From NCBI GenBank assembly GCA_958510875.1, contig OY294068.1:34514297-34578296 (forward strand): DNA of 64,000 bases. Direction: 5' to 3'. Origin of the DNA: Endomychus coccineus (Eukaryota; Arthropoda; Insecta; Coleoptera; Endomychidae). Both the position numbers and the translations under genes were made by a program. The stretch's first letter is position 1, and each line of letters starts with the position of its first letter. Shown piece after piece: positions 25,205 to 37,839 of this stretch. Under the pieces are notes generated by a model. The model ran no database searches, was not told the DNA's origin, and worked only from the letters and a program-made list of their open reading frames with translations.

Positions 25205-25730
25205 CTAAATTACTCTGGTTTTAAACGCTACATATACATTGGTCAGATAGGAAAGACCTTCAAAAAACGGATCAAAGAAGATAGTCGTAGTTTCTTTCAT
25301 TAATAATAAATCGGATTCAACCTTGGAACATTTAATTATAGAAACCTATAACTTTAAAAATAATTTCAAGATTTTACGTATTCAGAATAAAATTAACAAA
25401 TTAAATTTGCTAGAATCCCTAGAAATTAATAAATACAAGAAGTTGGTTCAATAGGACGAACGAGCAACAAATACTTCAACAAAAAATAATTCTCCTCTGT
25501 TAAATTTGCATAATTAGATTTTCCGTTGCTACCAGTTTATTGTTTAATTCCTCAATGAGTTAATCCCAATTAAGTAAAATTCTAATAACCAACTATCTTA
25601 AGATCATTATTAAAGTTGTATATTAGGTTAGCTCTTTCGTAGTGAGTTAGTACTTTGTTATATTTGAAGAAGCTACGATGTAGCGAAACTATAGTTAAAT
25701 TTATTTATTAAACTAGTGAAAATCGAACTG
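25205..25730 (+). pseudogene. Penelope-like GIY-YIG fragment (family 3)
   Basis: The + strand reads YIYIGQIGKTFKKRIKED, then in broken frames LEHLIIE and NFKILRIQNKINKLNLLESL. It continues to a 3' end with tatattaggttagctctttc at about 25,620, which recurs inverted near 50,350. It lies head-to-head with the family-2 fragment. Confidence 0.65.
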
Positions 25731-26179
25731 TTAATAGTTATTTTATTTAGGTTTAGAATGACTGATGCTATTCAAGTTTACTATTTTTCTTATCTCGCTC
25801 ATTCATAAGCATCTGCTGATATTTTAATTATTTATCAAGTTCTCCTTCAATTTTGCTATAGATCTGAACTAGAAATAAAGTGTTTAAGATACCTAATTGA
25901 AGATGAAAGGCCAAGGTGAATATTAAGAAATAATATTGATCCAGTTGAAGTGTAATTTATTAATTTTATTTGATATCCTATTCGTTGCCATCATTATTAA
26001 AATGTCATTTGTTTTCTAACCAAGTGTTAGCGGATATCCATTTTATTTATGGATTACATTAAATCGAAACTCATCGAAAGTAGCTCTGGAGTATAGGCAA
26101 AGATTTCTGTATGAAAGGAACCAGCATTCTTCTGTATTTGTGAGAGTTCATCGCCAAATAATTGATTAAGGATTTAGTG

Positions 26180-26430
26180 CGCTCAAATCCTTGAGAAATG
26201 AACCGATTTTGATGGGACAAAGTGCATTCTCTTCGGAATTTTATCAGAAACAAAGTCTACCTCGTCTAAAGTTGCGCAAATTGCTTATACTGCTTATAAA
26301 CAATGAATAAACAATTTAATTGGGCCATTATTGAAATTACATGAAAACTTCAAAAAAATGCAAAATTTGACCGTTTTTGAACTGACAAAGACTATTTTTT
26401 GTTATAAACAATTTATTTACTAGCAAAATA
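26180..26430. repeat. Diverged single arm related to the giant hairpin family
   Basis: It shares gaaccgattttgatg, tataaacaatgaataaacaa and a following aaaaacttcaaaaa-like order with the arm of the 36.6-37.8 kb hairpin. No matching inverted arm is seen nearby. Confidence 0.4.
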
Positions 26431-26639
26431 GATGAGTTGTGAAATACATTATGTAGACCATTTTGATAACATTTCAATGCAACATAGAGTATAAGCTGAA
26501 TGCTATTTCATTAGCATTTTCTCAATATAGTTTTTGAGAGGGATATCCTCGTGACATCGATATCGAAGCTGCGCGCATTGCAAGTGTGATGCTCCTAGCG
26601 GCCAGCGAATCAACCCTATTCTCAACCCCCTTCTTAAGA

Positions 26640-26915
26640 TGATTTTTAATTTATCAAAAAAGGAAAATTAAGCCTACAAAATGAGTTCTAGGAGGTTTTT
26701 TGGGTCGATGAACACGAATCCGAAAAAATTACAAGGAAAAACACTCTAACGTCATTGAAATTATTGTGTGATAAGTCACTATAGGGTTTTTTTAGTCGCT
26801 GATTACGAATTTGACATCAAAAACGTTTGATCACGTGAAAATGACAAAATTTCCCCGATTTCCGTCCACTGTATGAATTTTCCGGGAAAATGACCTCTAA
26901 AAAGGGGGGTTAAGA
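26640..26915. repeat. Fragment related to the 28.28-29.58 kb foldback element
   Basis: It shares gttctagga, cgatgaacacgaatcc, gtgtgataagtc, agtcgctgattacgaatttg and ttttccgggaaaatgac in the same order as 28,360-28,700. Confidence 0.6.
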
Positions 26916-28276
26916 ATAGGATTAATTTAGTGTATAGTTAATGAGGGAAATTGAAGTGTCGCTCAGTAATCACGAATGACCTTCATGGTTCATAGGACAT
27001 GCAAAAATATATTTTCAGATTCGACTTATTGTAAAAAATTCAGATATTCGGCCTTTTTCCCCACCTTACAGACTGAACTAAAAGCAGTTTCAATTAAATC
27101 CATTTTCAAGACTCTACTGATGATGCGATTTCTTGGTCGCAGCGTGCGCGCTCCATTTTTTGTCAATAGAATATTGTCGCGAATTCGTCTAAATGGTCGC
27201 GTTACTACAAATCGCTAGTGCAAGCCTGGCTTGAGTTAGCCACCCGGTACAATAGGAATTGTAGCAGGGTGCTTACAATTGTATTCAGATGTTTTCAAAA
27301 GGTAATTGGGATCAAGTTAGCATATTCTTTATTTACTATTGTTGGAATATTTCTTCGTTTTCTAAGTGTCAAAGAAATAACAATATATTGAGCCACAAAT
27401 TAGCATACTCAGAAGGAGTTATCAATTTATTTAAAGTTCAATGTATTTCGATTAACAACCGTTTAGGTTAACTATCCATGACCAAAACATTGCCAATAAA
27501 AATAGTTTAAAAAGATCAAAACAAGCTGTCGCTTCAACAATAGTGATAAAACATACAAAACAATATCTACAAATATTATTGTACAATAATGAACTCTAAT
27601 TTTATCGGATGAAGGATCTGACGTACATTCATAAATTGAATAATTATGGAACTGGAATTGGAAATGGTGAACAAGCGTGTAGTCGGGCAGCTTGGCCTAG
27701 AAAGATATGAAAGTATCTATTCTACATTATTGCATTTACAATCTCTTAAGGAGTGAACGAAAGTATTGAGTTCTCCACAATCTTCATTCTGAATGTCGCA
27801 AATTGACAGAAGTAAACTAAAATATTTTAGCCGTTATACCGTTAATTACAAGATTTTTAAATAATACAAATAGGGTAAATGACACGGTAGGGTACACTCT
27901 TCATAGATCACTTCTATTATCTTCAACAAGCTCTATTTAATAAATAAATATTATTAAGTCGTACTTGTGGTGGGTAATTTTGTTCTTGTGTTTGTTTAAT
28001 CGAATTACACGAATAAAATGTTTAGTGAATAACTATGGGAACATATCTCCTTTATACTCGCCAATGACTCAGCAAACTACATACAGTTTATTACGACTTG
28101 CTGGAAATTATAACAGATAGTATATTCCAGAGCCAAGAAATTGTGTTCAATATTGTAGGTGATGACTGATGAATATGAATGATATGGAATCAAATTTTAT
28201 TATGTTATCTAATAACTCAAAAATAGTACCTGAGTGCTACTATAACTATAGCAGCTGGTTTCAGAACTTATATAGC
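26916..28276. other. AT-rich intronic stretch with nothing recognised
   Basis: Frames at 26,976-27,218 and 27,289-27,471 have no recognisable motif. A GC-richer patch lies near 27,130-27,250. Confidence 0.4.
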
Positions 28277-28279
28277 TTA

Positions 28280-29576
28280 TAGTCCAATCAATAAGCTGGG
28301 GAACTTACTAAAAAAAAGCAAGAGGTCGTATGAAAAAAATTCTTTTAATTTTGAATTTATAAAAAATTGAAATTAGGCCTCCAAAATGGGTTCTAGGAAG
28401 TTTTTTTGTTCGCTGAACACGAATCCCAGGTCATTTTCCCGGAAAACTTTCAATGGGCTGAAAATGGGGAAAATTTTGTCATTTTCATACAAAATTGTTA
28501 ACTTTTCACCCGATTATCGTTTTATACACAAAACATGTTGGCAGTCGCGTATTTCGATCCAAAGTAGACTAAAACTAAAAAATTTCCGGGAAACTGGATA
28601 ACCTGAAAAGAAATTCTTTCCACGTCATTAAAATTATGGTGTAATAAGTCCTTATAAAGGTTTTTGAGGTCGCTGATTACGAATTTGATAATTGAAAAAT
28701 TGAAAATTATCATTTTCGGATAAACAAAGAAAATTTTGTTATGAATTCTTATGTTTTTAAATGTAATTTTTTAAGTTCGGTGTAGTGTTAACATTTGTGT
28801 TTTCGATGTGTATGTTAAATTAGAAAAATTAAAAGTAATGTAGATAAAGCAATTGTTTGAAAATTACGAAAAAATAAAAGAAAATTACAAATTACTTATC
28901 GTGTGTTAAGTCGTTATAGGGTTTTTTTGGTCGATGATTACGAATTTCACATCAAAAATGTTTAAGAATGAGATAAGGATTATGTGGAAAATGAAGGAAC
29001 ATTAAAAAAATACAAGCATCTTTGTTTTAATTTATATACAAGTTTGTAACTGTTTATTTATAGCTACAATATAATCGTAATATGATTTGTCATTTTATAA
29101 AAACAAATAAATGCTGATAATAACATTTTGTTAAAAATAAATTTAAAAAGTAATTTTGTATATACATATTTATAAATGATTCTCAATATTATATTTTAAT
29201 CATCATCTGATTTATTTTGAAGAATCGGATTTAGAGGTTCTCTCCTGGTTGCAACATCCTCATCACCTTCATCTTCCACATTCTAATTTAACATACACAT
29301 CGGAAACACAAATGTTAATACAACACCGAACTCAAATTACATTGAACAAATAAGAATTCATAAGAAAATTTTCTTTGTTTTTCCGGAAAATGATATTTTT
29401 CAATTTTTTAATTATCAAATTCGTGATCAGCGACCACAAAAACCCCTATAACGACTTATCACACGATAATTTCAATGCCGTGGTAAATTTTTCTTTTCAG
29501 GTTTTCCATTTTTAGATACGACCTCTTGCTTTCTTTTGGAAAGTCGGCCAAAATCCCCTGCTTATAGACAGCACTA
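28280..29576. mobile_element. Foldback element with TAGTCCAATCAATAAGC-type ends (1,297 bp)
   Basis: The left end tagtccaatcaataagctgg and the right end (read inverted: tagtgctgtctataagcagg) form terminal inverted repeats, extended by gcaagaggtcgtat or its complement and inner inverted modules (gtcgctgattacgaattt). Flanking tta occurs on both sides (28,277-28,279 and 29,577-29,579), consistent with a 3-bp target duplication. There is no transposase. It is directly followed by a non-LTR fragment. Confidence 0.7.
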
Positions 29577-29584
29577 TTAGAAGC

Positions 29585-30540
29585 ATTGCCTGTAGATGCA
29601 GGGTACTGTACATTTCATAACGTTCTCCGATAAATTGTTTAATTTGTCGCTTACTATCAAGTTTTCTCTAAGATGCATCACTCTATGTGGTGGTTGATGG
29701 AATATTCCCGATACAATGGCTATCAAAGCGGGTGTTCCATAGGAATCTGTTTTGGCACCAACTTTGCTTCTGCTCCATATTAACGATCTGTTGGAAGTGA
29801 TCACCTCTCCCGTTCACAGCTTTGCAGATGATGGTACACTCCATACCGTTTTCTCATCTAGAGCCCCCTATACTATTCAATGAAGTCAGAGGAGCAAGAC
29901 TGAGACAGCTTGGCTCATCTAATAGATCTGGCAATACTTTTGAAATGGAAATCTGATAATCCAGTAGAGTTTTATGCAATCAAAACTCAAGCTTGCATCT
30001 TTTCCAGGACTGGAAAACTTGGTTTTCTATTCCGTTGCAAAAGCACAGATTTGATCTGTCCTGTAGTAAGTACTATTCACAGGTTTGGAGTTCTCAAACA
30101 TTGGCTGAAGCTCTTAGATTCTACCCAGAAGAGAGCTATTCGTCTGATTGGTGATGTCACACTTACTAATTCATCGACCTTCTAGAACAACGAAGAATAT
30201 CACACCCTTTTCTTTAGATAATTCCCATGGTAAGTGTTCATCAGAAATCTCGTCTGCTGTTACACCACGAGAGATTCCAGATAGGTGGACTAGACGAGCT
30301 GCTGATAGTCATCATTGTCAAGACTGCCGAACTTCTTCCTAATAAACTTAATTTTACTATCGAACGGCGAAGCTGAGGAACTCTTTGTAGTGAGGTCTTT
30401 CTCTATGGCTATAACCTCTAAACCTACAAGAATAAATCGAATGCCTATCTCCTCTCATAACGTTCCACTGCCGACTCACACGATGTTCTTCGAACATTAT
30501 AGGTTTATCTCTAGTGTAGTCAAAATATAGAGAAAAATAC
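29585..30540 (+). pseudogene. Non-LTR (CR1/Jockey-like) retrotransposon fragment, RT palm to 3' end
   Basis: Broken frames read AIKAGVP-stop-ESVLAPTLLLLHINDL, then VHSFADDGTLHTVF (the RT catalytic 'F-A-D-D' block near 29,820), WLKLLDSTQKRAIRLIGD (thumb), GKCSSEISSAVTP, and finally EVFLYGYNLQTYKNKSNAYL. Order and motifs match the C-terminal half of a Jockey/CR1-type ORF2. Stops interrupt it. A short 3' fragment of the same family is on the minus strand at 43.48-43.76 kb (shared AHTMFFEH / THTMFFEH end). Confidence 0.75.
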
Positions 30541-32531
30541 TTTATCGGTAGTACCAGCTTCTTGCTCAAAAAACTATAATCAGGCATTTGAGGGACTAAA
30601 CTGTTAAATCTACTCCTAAATTGATTTTATCTATTGCATTTCGATTTGCATTTTATTTTCCTCCAAAAACTCACAATTTACGGGATAACTGCAAAAACTG
30701 AATTGCATCCTCTAAAATAAAACCATGGGTTAAATTACTTTCCAGGATTATGCTGAGCTCATCAAAATAAAGGTCTTCCCAAAAATCCAGTTAGGCCGAA
30801 AACGAAAAGTCACAAAGCATTTCGAATCTGGAATGATACCTAATCTGTACCACGAGTATAATTGTTTGATTCTTCAAGTGAATAAAATTGTATATTGTAA
30901 TTATTTGTTGTATTACAAACCTTTCCTTATAAAATTCTGCATAATGTTTATTCCCAAGTAAGTACCTTCATATTTGCTGCAATGTGATGTGAGTACTGCA
31001 GGATGTATAGTCCAGTCAATAAGCCGGGAAATACTGTGTAATATGGAAAAGTTGAAAAACAGCTCGGATTTGAAAATTTTTTGATGCAATGGGTTCTGTG
31101 AACCCTCAAGATCATTCGTTACCACTAAAATCACACCTCGAGGGCAATGGGCAATTTTGAGGGGTGTTTTATCCCCCCAATATCGGGGATATTAATAAAA
31201 ACTGCGGCTTGGATGCTGCTAAATTCCTTAGCTAACCATTTATACGTGGGGTGGGATAATTAATGTTTGAAATGAATGGTCTCATGCATTTACCTGGCTT
31301 ATGAATTTTGGGAAAGCAATAATAATATCAGGTGAATGGCTCTTCCCATAGACATCAAGCCTAAAAGATATAGTAGTGTAAATAAATGATAATGTGGAAT
31401 ATATACTAAAAATTGAATTCACAAAAATGTATCACTCAAAAGAAAAAATTTAAAATCCTACCCACTACACAAAATATAACAAATAATTATAATTTAGCTT
31501 CGAAATCAAAACCAATCGATTTCAGTCCAAGAATCATATGCCTAAAATGTTCTTTCTATCTGGTTAAAATATTCCTATAGTATTCAGGTGGTTGTTTTTT
31601 TATGGGTATTTACTCGTCTGAGTGAATTCACCTAGCAACTAATCCGTCTCTGTAACCATATTGGAAATACGTGGCGTTTGACCACTAATAAACCAATAAA
31701 TGTGCTAATAACATTCAATCAAACGATAACATAAAATGTTCGCCTTATATTTACCCCTGGTGCCAGTTGTATAACAAATAAATTCAATAATCCTTTTTCC
31801 AAATTCAATACCCAATCCGTCCTTAGGGTCAACACAAAAGTAAACCTTTTCGGAAACTCCTACCTTTTTACAAAAGCTTTACTACTTACTTTTTAGACAC
31901 ATATTCTAGATACTAGAAATTATTTGGGTGGTCCAAAATAGTCTTCAATTTATTGCATTCGTGCATAATATATTAATATATTATTTTGACAACTGAACAT
32001 CGATATATTATTTTATCGCTATATTCTATTGATGTTTTGTACTTATTCTTCATTGTTATTTGTATGTGGTTTATTGGAGTAAGATGTTTGACAGTAAAAT
32101 CACCTTTCATATGGTATTTTGAACGGAAGACACAAACAATAACAGCTCGGTACATTAAAATCAGTGAAATGAGTAGAAAGTAACGGCAGAATCAAAAGAG
32201 AAAAGGCTTATGGACAATTGTTATTTGAATGCTAATAACCTTCTGAAGGTTGCTGAATAAAATACTTATAACTGTCAACAAGTATTATACGTATTTGTTA
32301 AATGGGTCATATTATCGTTTCTACTAATAATTCTGAACGGTAAAACTTGATCAACTTTATTGTAGAATGTAAGAATATGTGAATCTTTCGACATACGATG
32401 CATTTGTGGCGAATTACTATTGCAATCATCTTCAAGTGAAGGGATATTTATCAGCTCAAGAACGTCAATCATAAACGTATGTCCTAAAACGCAGTGTTTT
32501 TCAGCTACAGGGTTAATGTTTTTCGAAAGAT
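30541..32531. other. Intronic stretch with one isolated foldback-type terminus
   Basis: The only recognised item is a one-ended match to the foldback terminus at 31,008 (tagtccagtcaataagccgg). Remaining frames look incidental. Confidence 0.45.
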
Positions 32532-32539
32532 ATTTTGGT

Positions 32540-33826
32540 CAGTGGCGGCTCCTCAAAGGAGGCCCAGCCTCCTCACCAATTTATCTTAGTGATCATTCTC
32601 CATTTTATTTCCTGTTTCTCTGATAATTCTTTAAATTTTAAAATTAATTCCCCGTTCTCATTAGCTATTTTTAATCTGGCAACAGTGGCCAGAGGCTAGA
32701 TTCTCTATATATCTCAAACGCTAAATACGTGTGGTCAACACAGATGCCGTTTTTCCAACCAGTCCAATTGCGAAATAGGGTAAAACAGCGGATATGGCAA
32801 CACTCTCTGTAGGCTAGCCTTTCGTTCGCACTCGGTCAGTATTATGAAATACGATTACTTACTGCCGTTGCGAGGCTGCGACACGTGCTCCGTCAGTTAT
32901 AGTTTTTGTTTCGCGACGAGAAGTAAGGTTAAGTTATAATTTATCTGATCGGTGAATTATTAAACGTTAAAATGAGCAGTGATTTAGTGACTTCTTAGAA
33001 AATCCATTTAGTGGATTAACATATGACAGAAAGTATTTTTTTTCAATAAACGGCCTTTACCGGATTTGAGAGGATTAGTAATGTCAGGTGAGACATTAAA
33101 AAGAGTTTCCCAATACACTTTTAGATAACTTAGTTCTAAAATATAAATTTTTTGATGAAATAACACTCCACAATGAATTATGCGTTATATACTCGGATAA
33201 AGATATTTTAGGCCAGTACGACAGTCACGCCGATATGATAAAATATATGATAGACAATGATTTGCAACAAGTTTTACCTCAGTTTTATAAACTACTTTGT
33301 TTGACAGTCACCATTCCTGTCACGTCGATATCGGTGGAGAGATCATTTTCTACTCTCAAACGAATTAAAACTTATATGCGAAATACAATGGACCAAAATC
33401 GTTTATACAATATTAGTTTGATATCTATTGAAAAAGATTTAGTAAAACACTTAAAACAAAATGATACATTTTATGATAATATTATTGATCATTTTTCGCA
33501 AACTAAAGACCGTAGAATTCCGTTAATATATAAAAAAGTTAATAAAATTAATAAAAAAAAACAACAAAATATGAAAAATTCCAAAAAAAGAAAAAATATC
33601 AAAAATCTAAAAAAAATAAAAAACAAAAAACGAACAAAAAAATTGTTTGGCAAGAGAAAGTCTACACCTCCACGTTGGTTCTTGCTGGGCAACAATTAAT
33701 TTTGTCACTGAAGTAGCTGGTACGGTCGCTGTGCAAAAGTTAAATTAATTGGCTGAGTAGAGTATATTTAAAAAAAAACGTCTTATGTCCAGCCTCCTCT
33801 CTTAAAAAGTTCACGAGCCGCCACTG
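32540..33826 (+). mobile_element. hAT element copy B (1,287 bp) with perfect 8-bp target duplication
   Basis: The ends are cagtggcggct and agccgccactg, flanked by attttggt on both sides (32,532-32,539 and 33,827-33,834). The frame 33,235-33,699 encodes the C-terminal dimerisation region (LTVTIPVTSISVERSFSTLK, then LISIEKDLVKHLKQN) and a very Lys/Asn-rich tail ending in FGKRKSTPPRWFLLGNN. An upstream in-frame fragment (DKDILGQYDSHADMIKYMID) matches copy A. The zinc finger and catalytic core are deleted. It is the same family as copy A but on the opposite strand. Confidence 0.9.
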
Positions 33827-33834
33827 ATTTTGGT

Positions 33835-34625
33835 TTCCCTGTGTTTTCTATACCGTTTAAGACTTTAAGATATAACTTCAAGATTTAAAATTTGTTTTTA
33901 TTTTGAACAAGGAATCTGCTTTAGAATATCCAATTCTGAGACAGTCTACATATTAGTATTTAAGATTTGGCAAACTTACAGATTATACCGGATAGATCAA
34001 CACTAGAACATTATAGATAGATAGATTTTGTGTCAGGAATAAGATTAAATATTGAAGTTTTAACAACCTTAATAAAGTGGCTCAGGATGCTGGATGTAAC
34101 GTTTGGAAACACTTTGCATCTTATCGTGTTCCTCTGGTGCGAGATCTAGCAGCAAACGATTCCTGTGATATCGATCGGCGGTCTCAAGAGAAAAGGATTA
34201 AGTGACATATCTTTTGTTTTAAGATTCGCGAGATCGAATCACCTTTGAATTATTTCTGTTAAAATAGTAGTTTGTCCTAGCTTATTTCAAACGTAGCGCA
34301 CGCATCAACATATTCTCTGTTAATCAATGTAACTGTGAAATGTCGAATTAAGTAGTAGAATATGACGTTGTTATTCTAAGCTACAGTAAAAAGCACAAAC
34401 GACATGACGGTGATTGATCGTTAATACGAGATTTTAACGCATCTAGCCGCGCGCGGATAAATAACACTTGACATATCGAATTCAGTACTGACTTTAGCAT
34501 CAACGTTATCCAAGCTAGTAGGACGCCTGATCAATACTAATGTTGCTTTTGTTAGCGTAGGTTCGAAACTAACAGACTGCAAAACAATTCTTTTTCACAA
34601 TATTTTTTTTAAGTTGAAATTTTGA
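33835..34625. other. Intronic stretch with nothing recognised
   Basis: No frame, terminus or repeat family was identified. Confidence 0.4.
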
Positions 34626-34627
34626 AT

Positions 34628-35560
34628 GTGACCTCCAAGCAACAATTCTAGGTTAGCAGGTAGTATTTGTAAGTTTATTTTTGGATGCCATCATAACATT
34701 AACACATAAATTATCTCCAATGCGCAATTCTAGGTTAGTAGGTTATATGTTAGTTCATTGTTGGATGCAATAACATTAACTAAGCACATAAGAAAACATT
34801 CATTATCTCCAAGCGGCAATTCTGTGTTCGCAGGTTATTTATAAGTTTATTTTTAGATGCAATAACATTAACTGAACACATAAGAGAGCTATATTATTTC
34901 CAATCGGCAATTCTAGGCTAATCGGTTATTTGTCAACTTATTTTTGAATGCAACAACATTGACTGAACACATAAGAGAACATTCATTATTTTCAAGCAAC
35001 TCTTCAAGGTTAGTATGTATTATCTCCAAGCGGCAATTCAGTGTTATTAGGTTATTTGTAAGTTCATTTTTGGATGCAATAACATTAACTAAACACATAA
35101 CAGAAAAACACCCTTATCCACATTTAGTGTGACCTCTATTATAGTTTATCATATAAGAGAACATCCATTATTTCCAAGCGACTATTCAAGGTTAGTAGTT
35201 TATGTATCAGTGTATTCTTAGGTGAAATAACATTAACTGAACAGATAAAAGAAAATATTTTATCTTCAAGCAGCAATTCTGTGTTAGTAGGTAATTTGTA
35301 GGTTTATTTTTAGATGCGATAACATTAACTGAACAGATAAGAAAAAAACACCATTAACCGCTTTAGAGTGTGAACTCTTTTATAGTTTATCATGTTATGT
35401 TATCTCTAAGCGGAAATTCTAGGTTAGTAGGTTATTTGTAATATTATTTTTGGATGCAACAACATTAACTGAATACATAACATTCATTTTCTTCAAGCGA
35501 CTATTTAAGCTTACGTTGTTATTGTAAGTATATTTTTGGGTGCAATAACATTACCTGAAC
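34628..35560. repeat. Degenerate tandem array (~90-145 bp units, about nine)
   Basis: Units carry tctaggttagtaggttattt, a ttatttttggatgcaataac module and acattaactgaacacataag. The ataacattaac landmark recurs near 34,698, 34,768, 34,862, 34,951, 35,080, 35,227, 35,320, 35,460 and 35,547. Alternate units include tccaagcg(g/a)caattc. It is a local minisatellite. Confidence 0.75.
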
Positions 35561-35654
35561 AATTTGAAAGCATGTACCTACACGCCCACGCTTTGGGTAT
35601 TGAGGTATTTATGATCTTTCCCACCACCACCCTGCCCAAAAGCAATCTGTCATA

Positions 35655-36490
35655 AGCTCCTTGGTCCACAGAGCTTTCAACTTATTTCAACCTCAATCCT
35701 CAAAATCAGAATTAAAACATCTTTCATCTGCCTTATTATCAAACAATTTCTCCCATTACAACATTCAAAAAGTCATAAAGAAATACACTTCGCCTAAAAT
35801 GTCAAATCGACCTGAGCCACAACCCCCCCGCCTGCTTTATCCACATTGAAAATATAACAGATCGAATTTTCAAAATCCTTAAAAACATAATATGTCTACT
35901 CGGTGTTCCACACTTCCAAAATAATCTCAGTTTTGCAAACCTATCAAAGATCCTCTTCCTCCTCTTCACTTAGAAGGTGTTTATAGCATTCCCTGTTCTT
36001 GCGGTAAAGACTACATTGGTGAAACAGGTCGTACAGTAGCTACTCGTGTGAAAGAAGTTTGACACTAATCATCAAATCCTTTTGGAAAATACTAAAATCC
36101 TAGCCCGAGCCCCAAACTTCTATCAGCGAAAAATCCTTGAAGCTATAGAAATCCTAAAACATCCAAATAATCTGAACCGTAACTCAGGATATTACCTTCC
36201 CAACATTTGGAAACCGGTCCTCGAAAATTCCACTTCGCACATGATCACACAACGGCAGGTTCAGGTGCCAGAACGGAATTAACCACCGGAATAAAGGCAG
36301 TGAATTGTGTAGCATAAAGGATTTTTCCTACAATAAATACGGCTACAGAAACCAGTGGAACCAGTTTCAGTTCAAGCCTCAAACCTGCTCCGAAGATGTC
36401 ATCTGTAATGGTTGGCGAAACGTCGGCATCAAGTCGAGCTATTGTGACGCGGAATCCATCCGGAAGCCAAGATTTTTCATTATTGTTCAC
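35655..36490 (+). mobile_element. Penelope-like element fragment (family 4) with GIY-YIG
   Basis: The frame 35,661-35,849 reads VHRAFNLFQPQ...SELKHLSSALLSNNFSHYNI, the linker after the RT. About 35,965-36,060 reads LEGVYSIPCSCGKDYIGETG, then RTVATRVKE, a clear GIY-YIG core (Y-S-I-P-C-x-C-x3-Y-I-G-E-T-G-R). Stops follow. The tail (gttggcgaaacgtcggcatc, aatccatccggaagccaag) resembles PLE terminal sequence and recurs inverted at 7,005-7,055. Confidence 0.75.
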
Positions 36491-36592
36491 TTCTATTTCA
36501 GAAGTGAATTAAAGTTTACAGTGGAAATTGCTAAATTTATTAATCACGTACTGAATCATTGGAAACACACATTAGGCAATTATGAAGATTCA

Positions 36593-37836
36593 TAGTCCAG
36601 TATATGAAGCTCAAAATCGACCCGACTTCGGCGATTTTTTGCTCATGAACCGATTTTGACGTTTAAGGGCTTGTTTGATTCGTTATGATCCCTAGATCAA
36701 AGATGGACACTTTTGATTTCTGACAAATTGTTTATATTGTTAATAAACAATAAATAGTGTTGAATAATGGCTTCATCCAGAACGATCTTTAAAAAATTGA
36801 AAACTGCAGTTTTTATTGTTTTTAATCATCTAAATGTTGATTTTCATATGCCTAATCGGTAAACAAAGTGCTCTTAATGATCTAATTTGTTGATAAACTA
36901 ATTGTTTATTAACAAATGCTCGAGAAAATCAAAGTTATCTAAATGTTCGATATTGGACTCGTTTTCGGATATTTTTTACTCAATAATCGCAATTTTGAAT
37001 GCGAAATTACAATTAACCATTAATATAATTTATTTATTAACAAATTGTTAATTAACAATTGCTCAAAAAAATAAAAGTTATCGATATTACAGTAGTTTTC
37101 GGATATTTTTGAGTCAATAATCATGATTTCAGGTTTTTTGTTCGAGCATTTGTAGAATTAATTTCAGTTTTATATTAAGAAACATTATTTTTTATTTAAA
37201 AAATATAAAAAAAACGACTGTAATATCGAACATTAAGATAAAATTCATTTTTTCGAGCATTTATTAATTAACAAACTCTATTAACAATTAATTCAAATTA
37301 CACATTCAAAAATCATGATTCTTGACTCAAAAATATCCGAAAACAACTGTAATATCGATAACTTTTATTTTTTTGAGCAATTGTTAATTAACAATTTGTT
37401 AATAAATGAATTATATTAATGGTTAATTGTAATTTCGCATTCAAAATTGTGATTATTGAGTAAAAAATATCCGAAAACGAGTCCAATATCGAACATTTAG
37501 GTAACTTTGATTTTCTCGAGCATTTGTTAATAAACAATTGGTTTATCAACAAATTAGATCATTAAGAGCACTTTGTTTACCGATTAGGCATATGAAAATC
37601 AACATTTAGATGATTAAAAACAATAAAAACTGCGGTTTTCAATTTTTTAAAGATCGTTCTGGATGAAGCCATTATTTAACACTATTTATTGTTTATTAAC
37701 AATATAAACAATTTGTCAGAAATCAAAAGTGTCCATCTTTGATCTAGGGATCATAACGAATCAAACAAGCCCTTAAACGTCAAAATCGGTTCATGAGCAA
37801 AGAATCGCCGAATCAAATGCTTCATTTACTGGACTA
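36593..37836. mobile_element. Giant hairpin (foldback) element, 1,244 bp, arms about 530 bp
   Basis: The left arm (36,593-37,130) and right arm (37,305-37,836) are inverted copies that, by eye, differ only at scattered bases and one indel near the outer end. The termini are tagtccagtatatgaagc and its complement. Flanking tca on both sides (36,590-36,592, 37,837-37,839) suggests a 3-bp target duplication. Each arm contains sub-repeats around cggatattttt and gttaattaacaattgctc. No open frame of note is present. It sits in the first intron, so the pre-mRNA could fold into a long duplex. Confidence 0.85.
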
Positions 37837-37839
37837 TCA

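Noticed and set aside
33489..33695. Minus-strand frame rich in Phe/Leu
   Set aside because: It is the antisense of the Lys/Asn-rich hAT tail on the + strand.
34628..35560. CRISPR-like repeat/spacer look
   Set aside because: Eukaryotic context, diverged repeats of variable length, no cas genes. It is a minisatellite.
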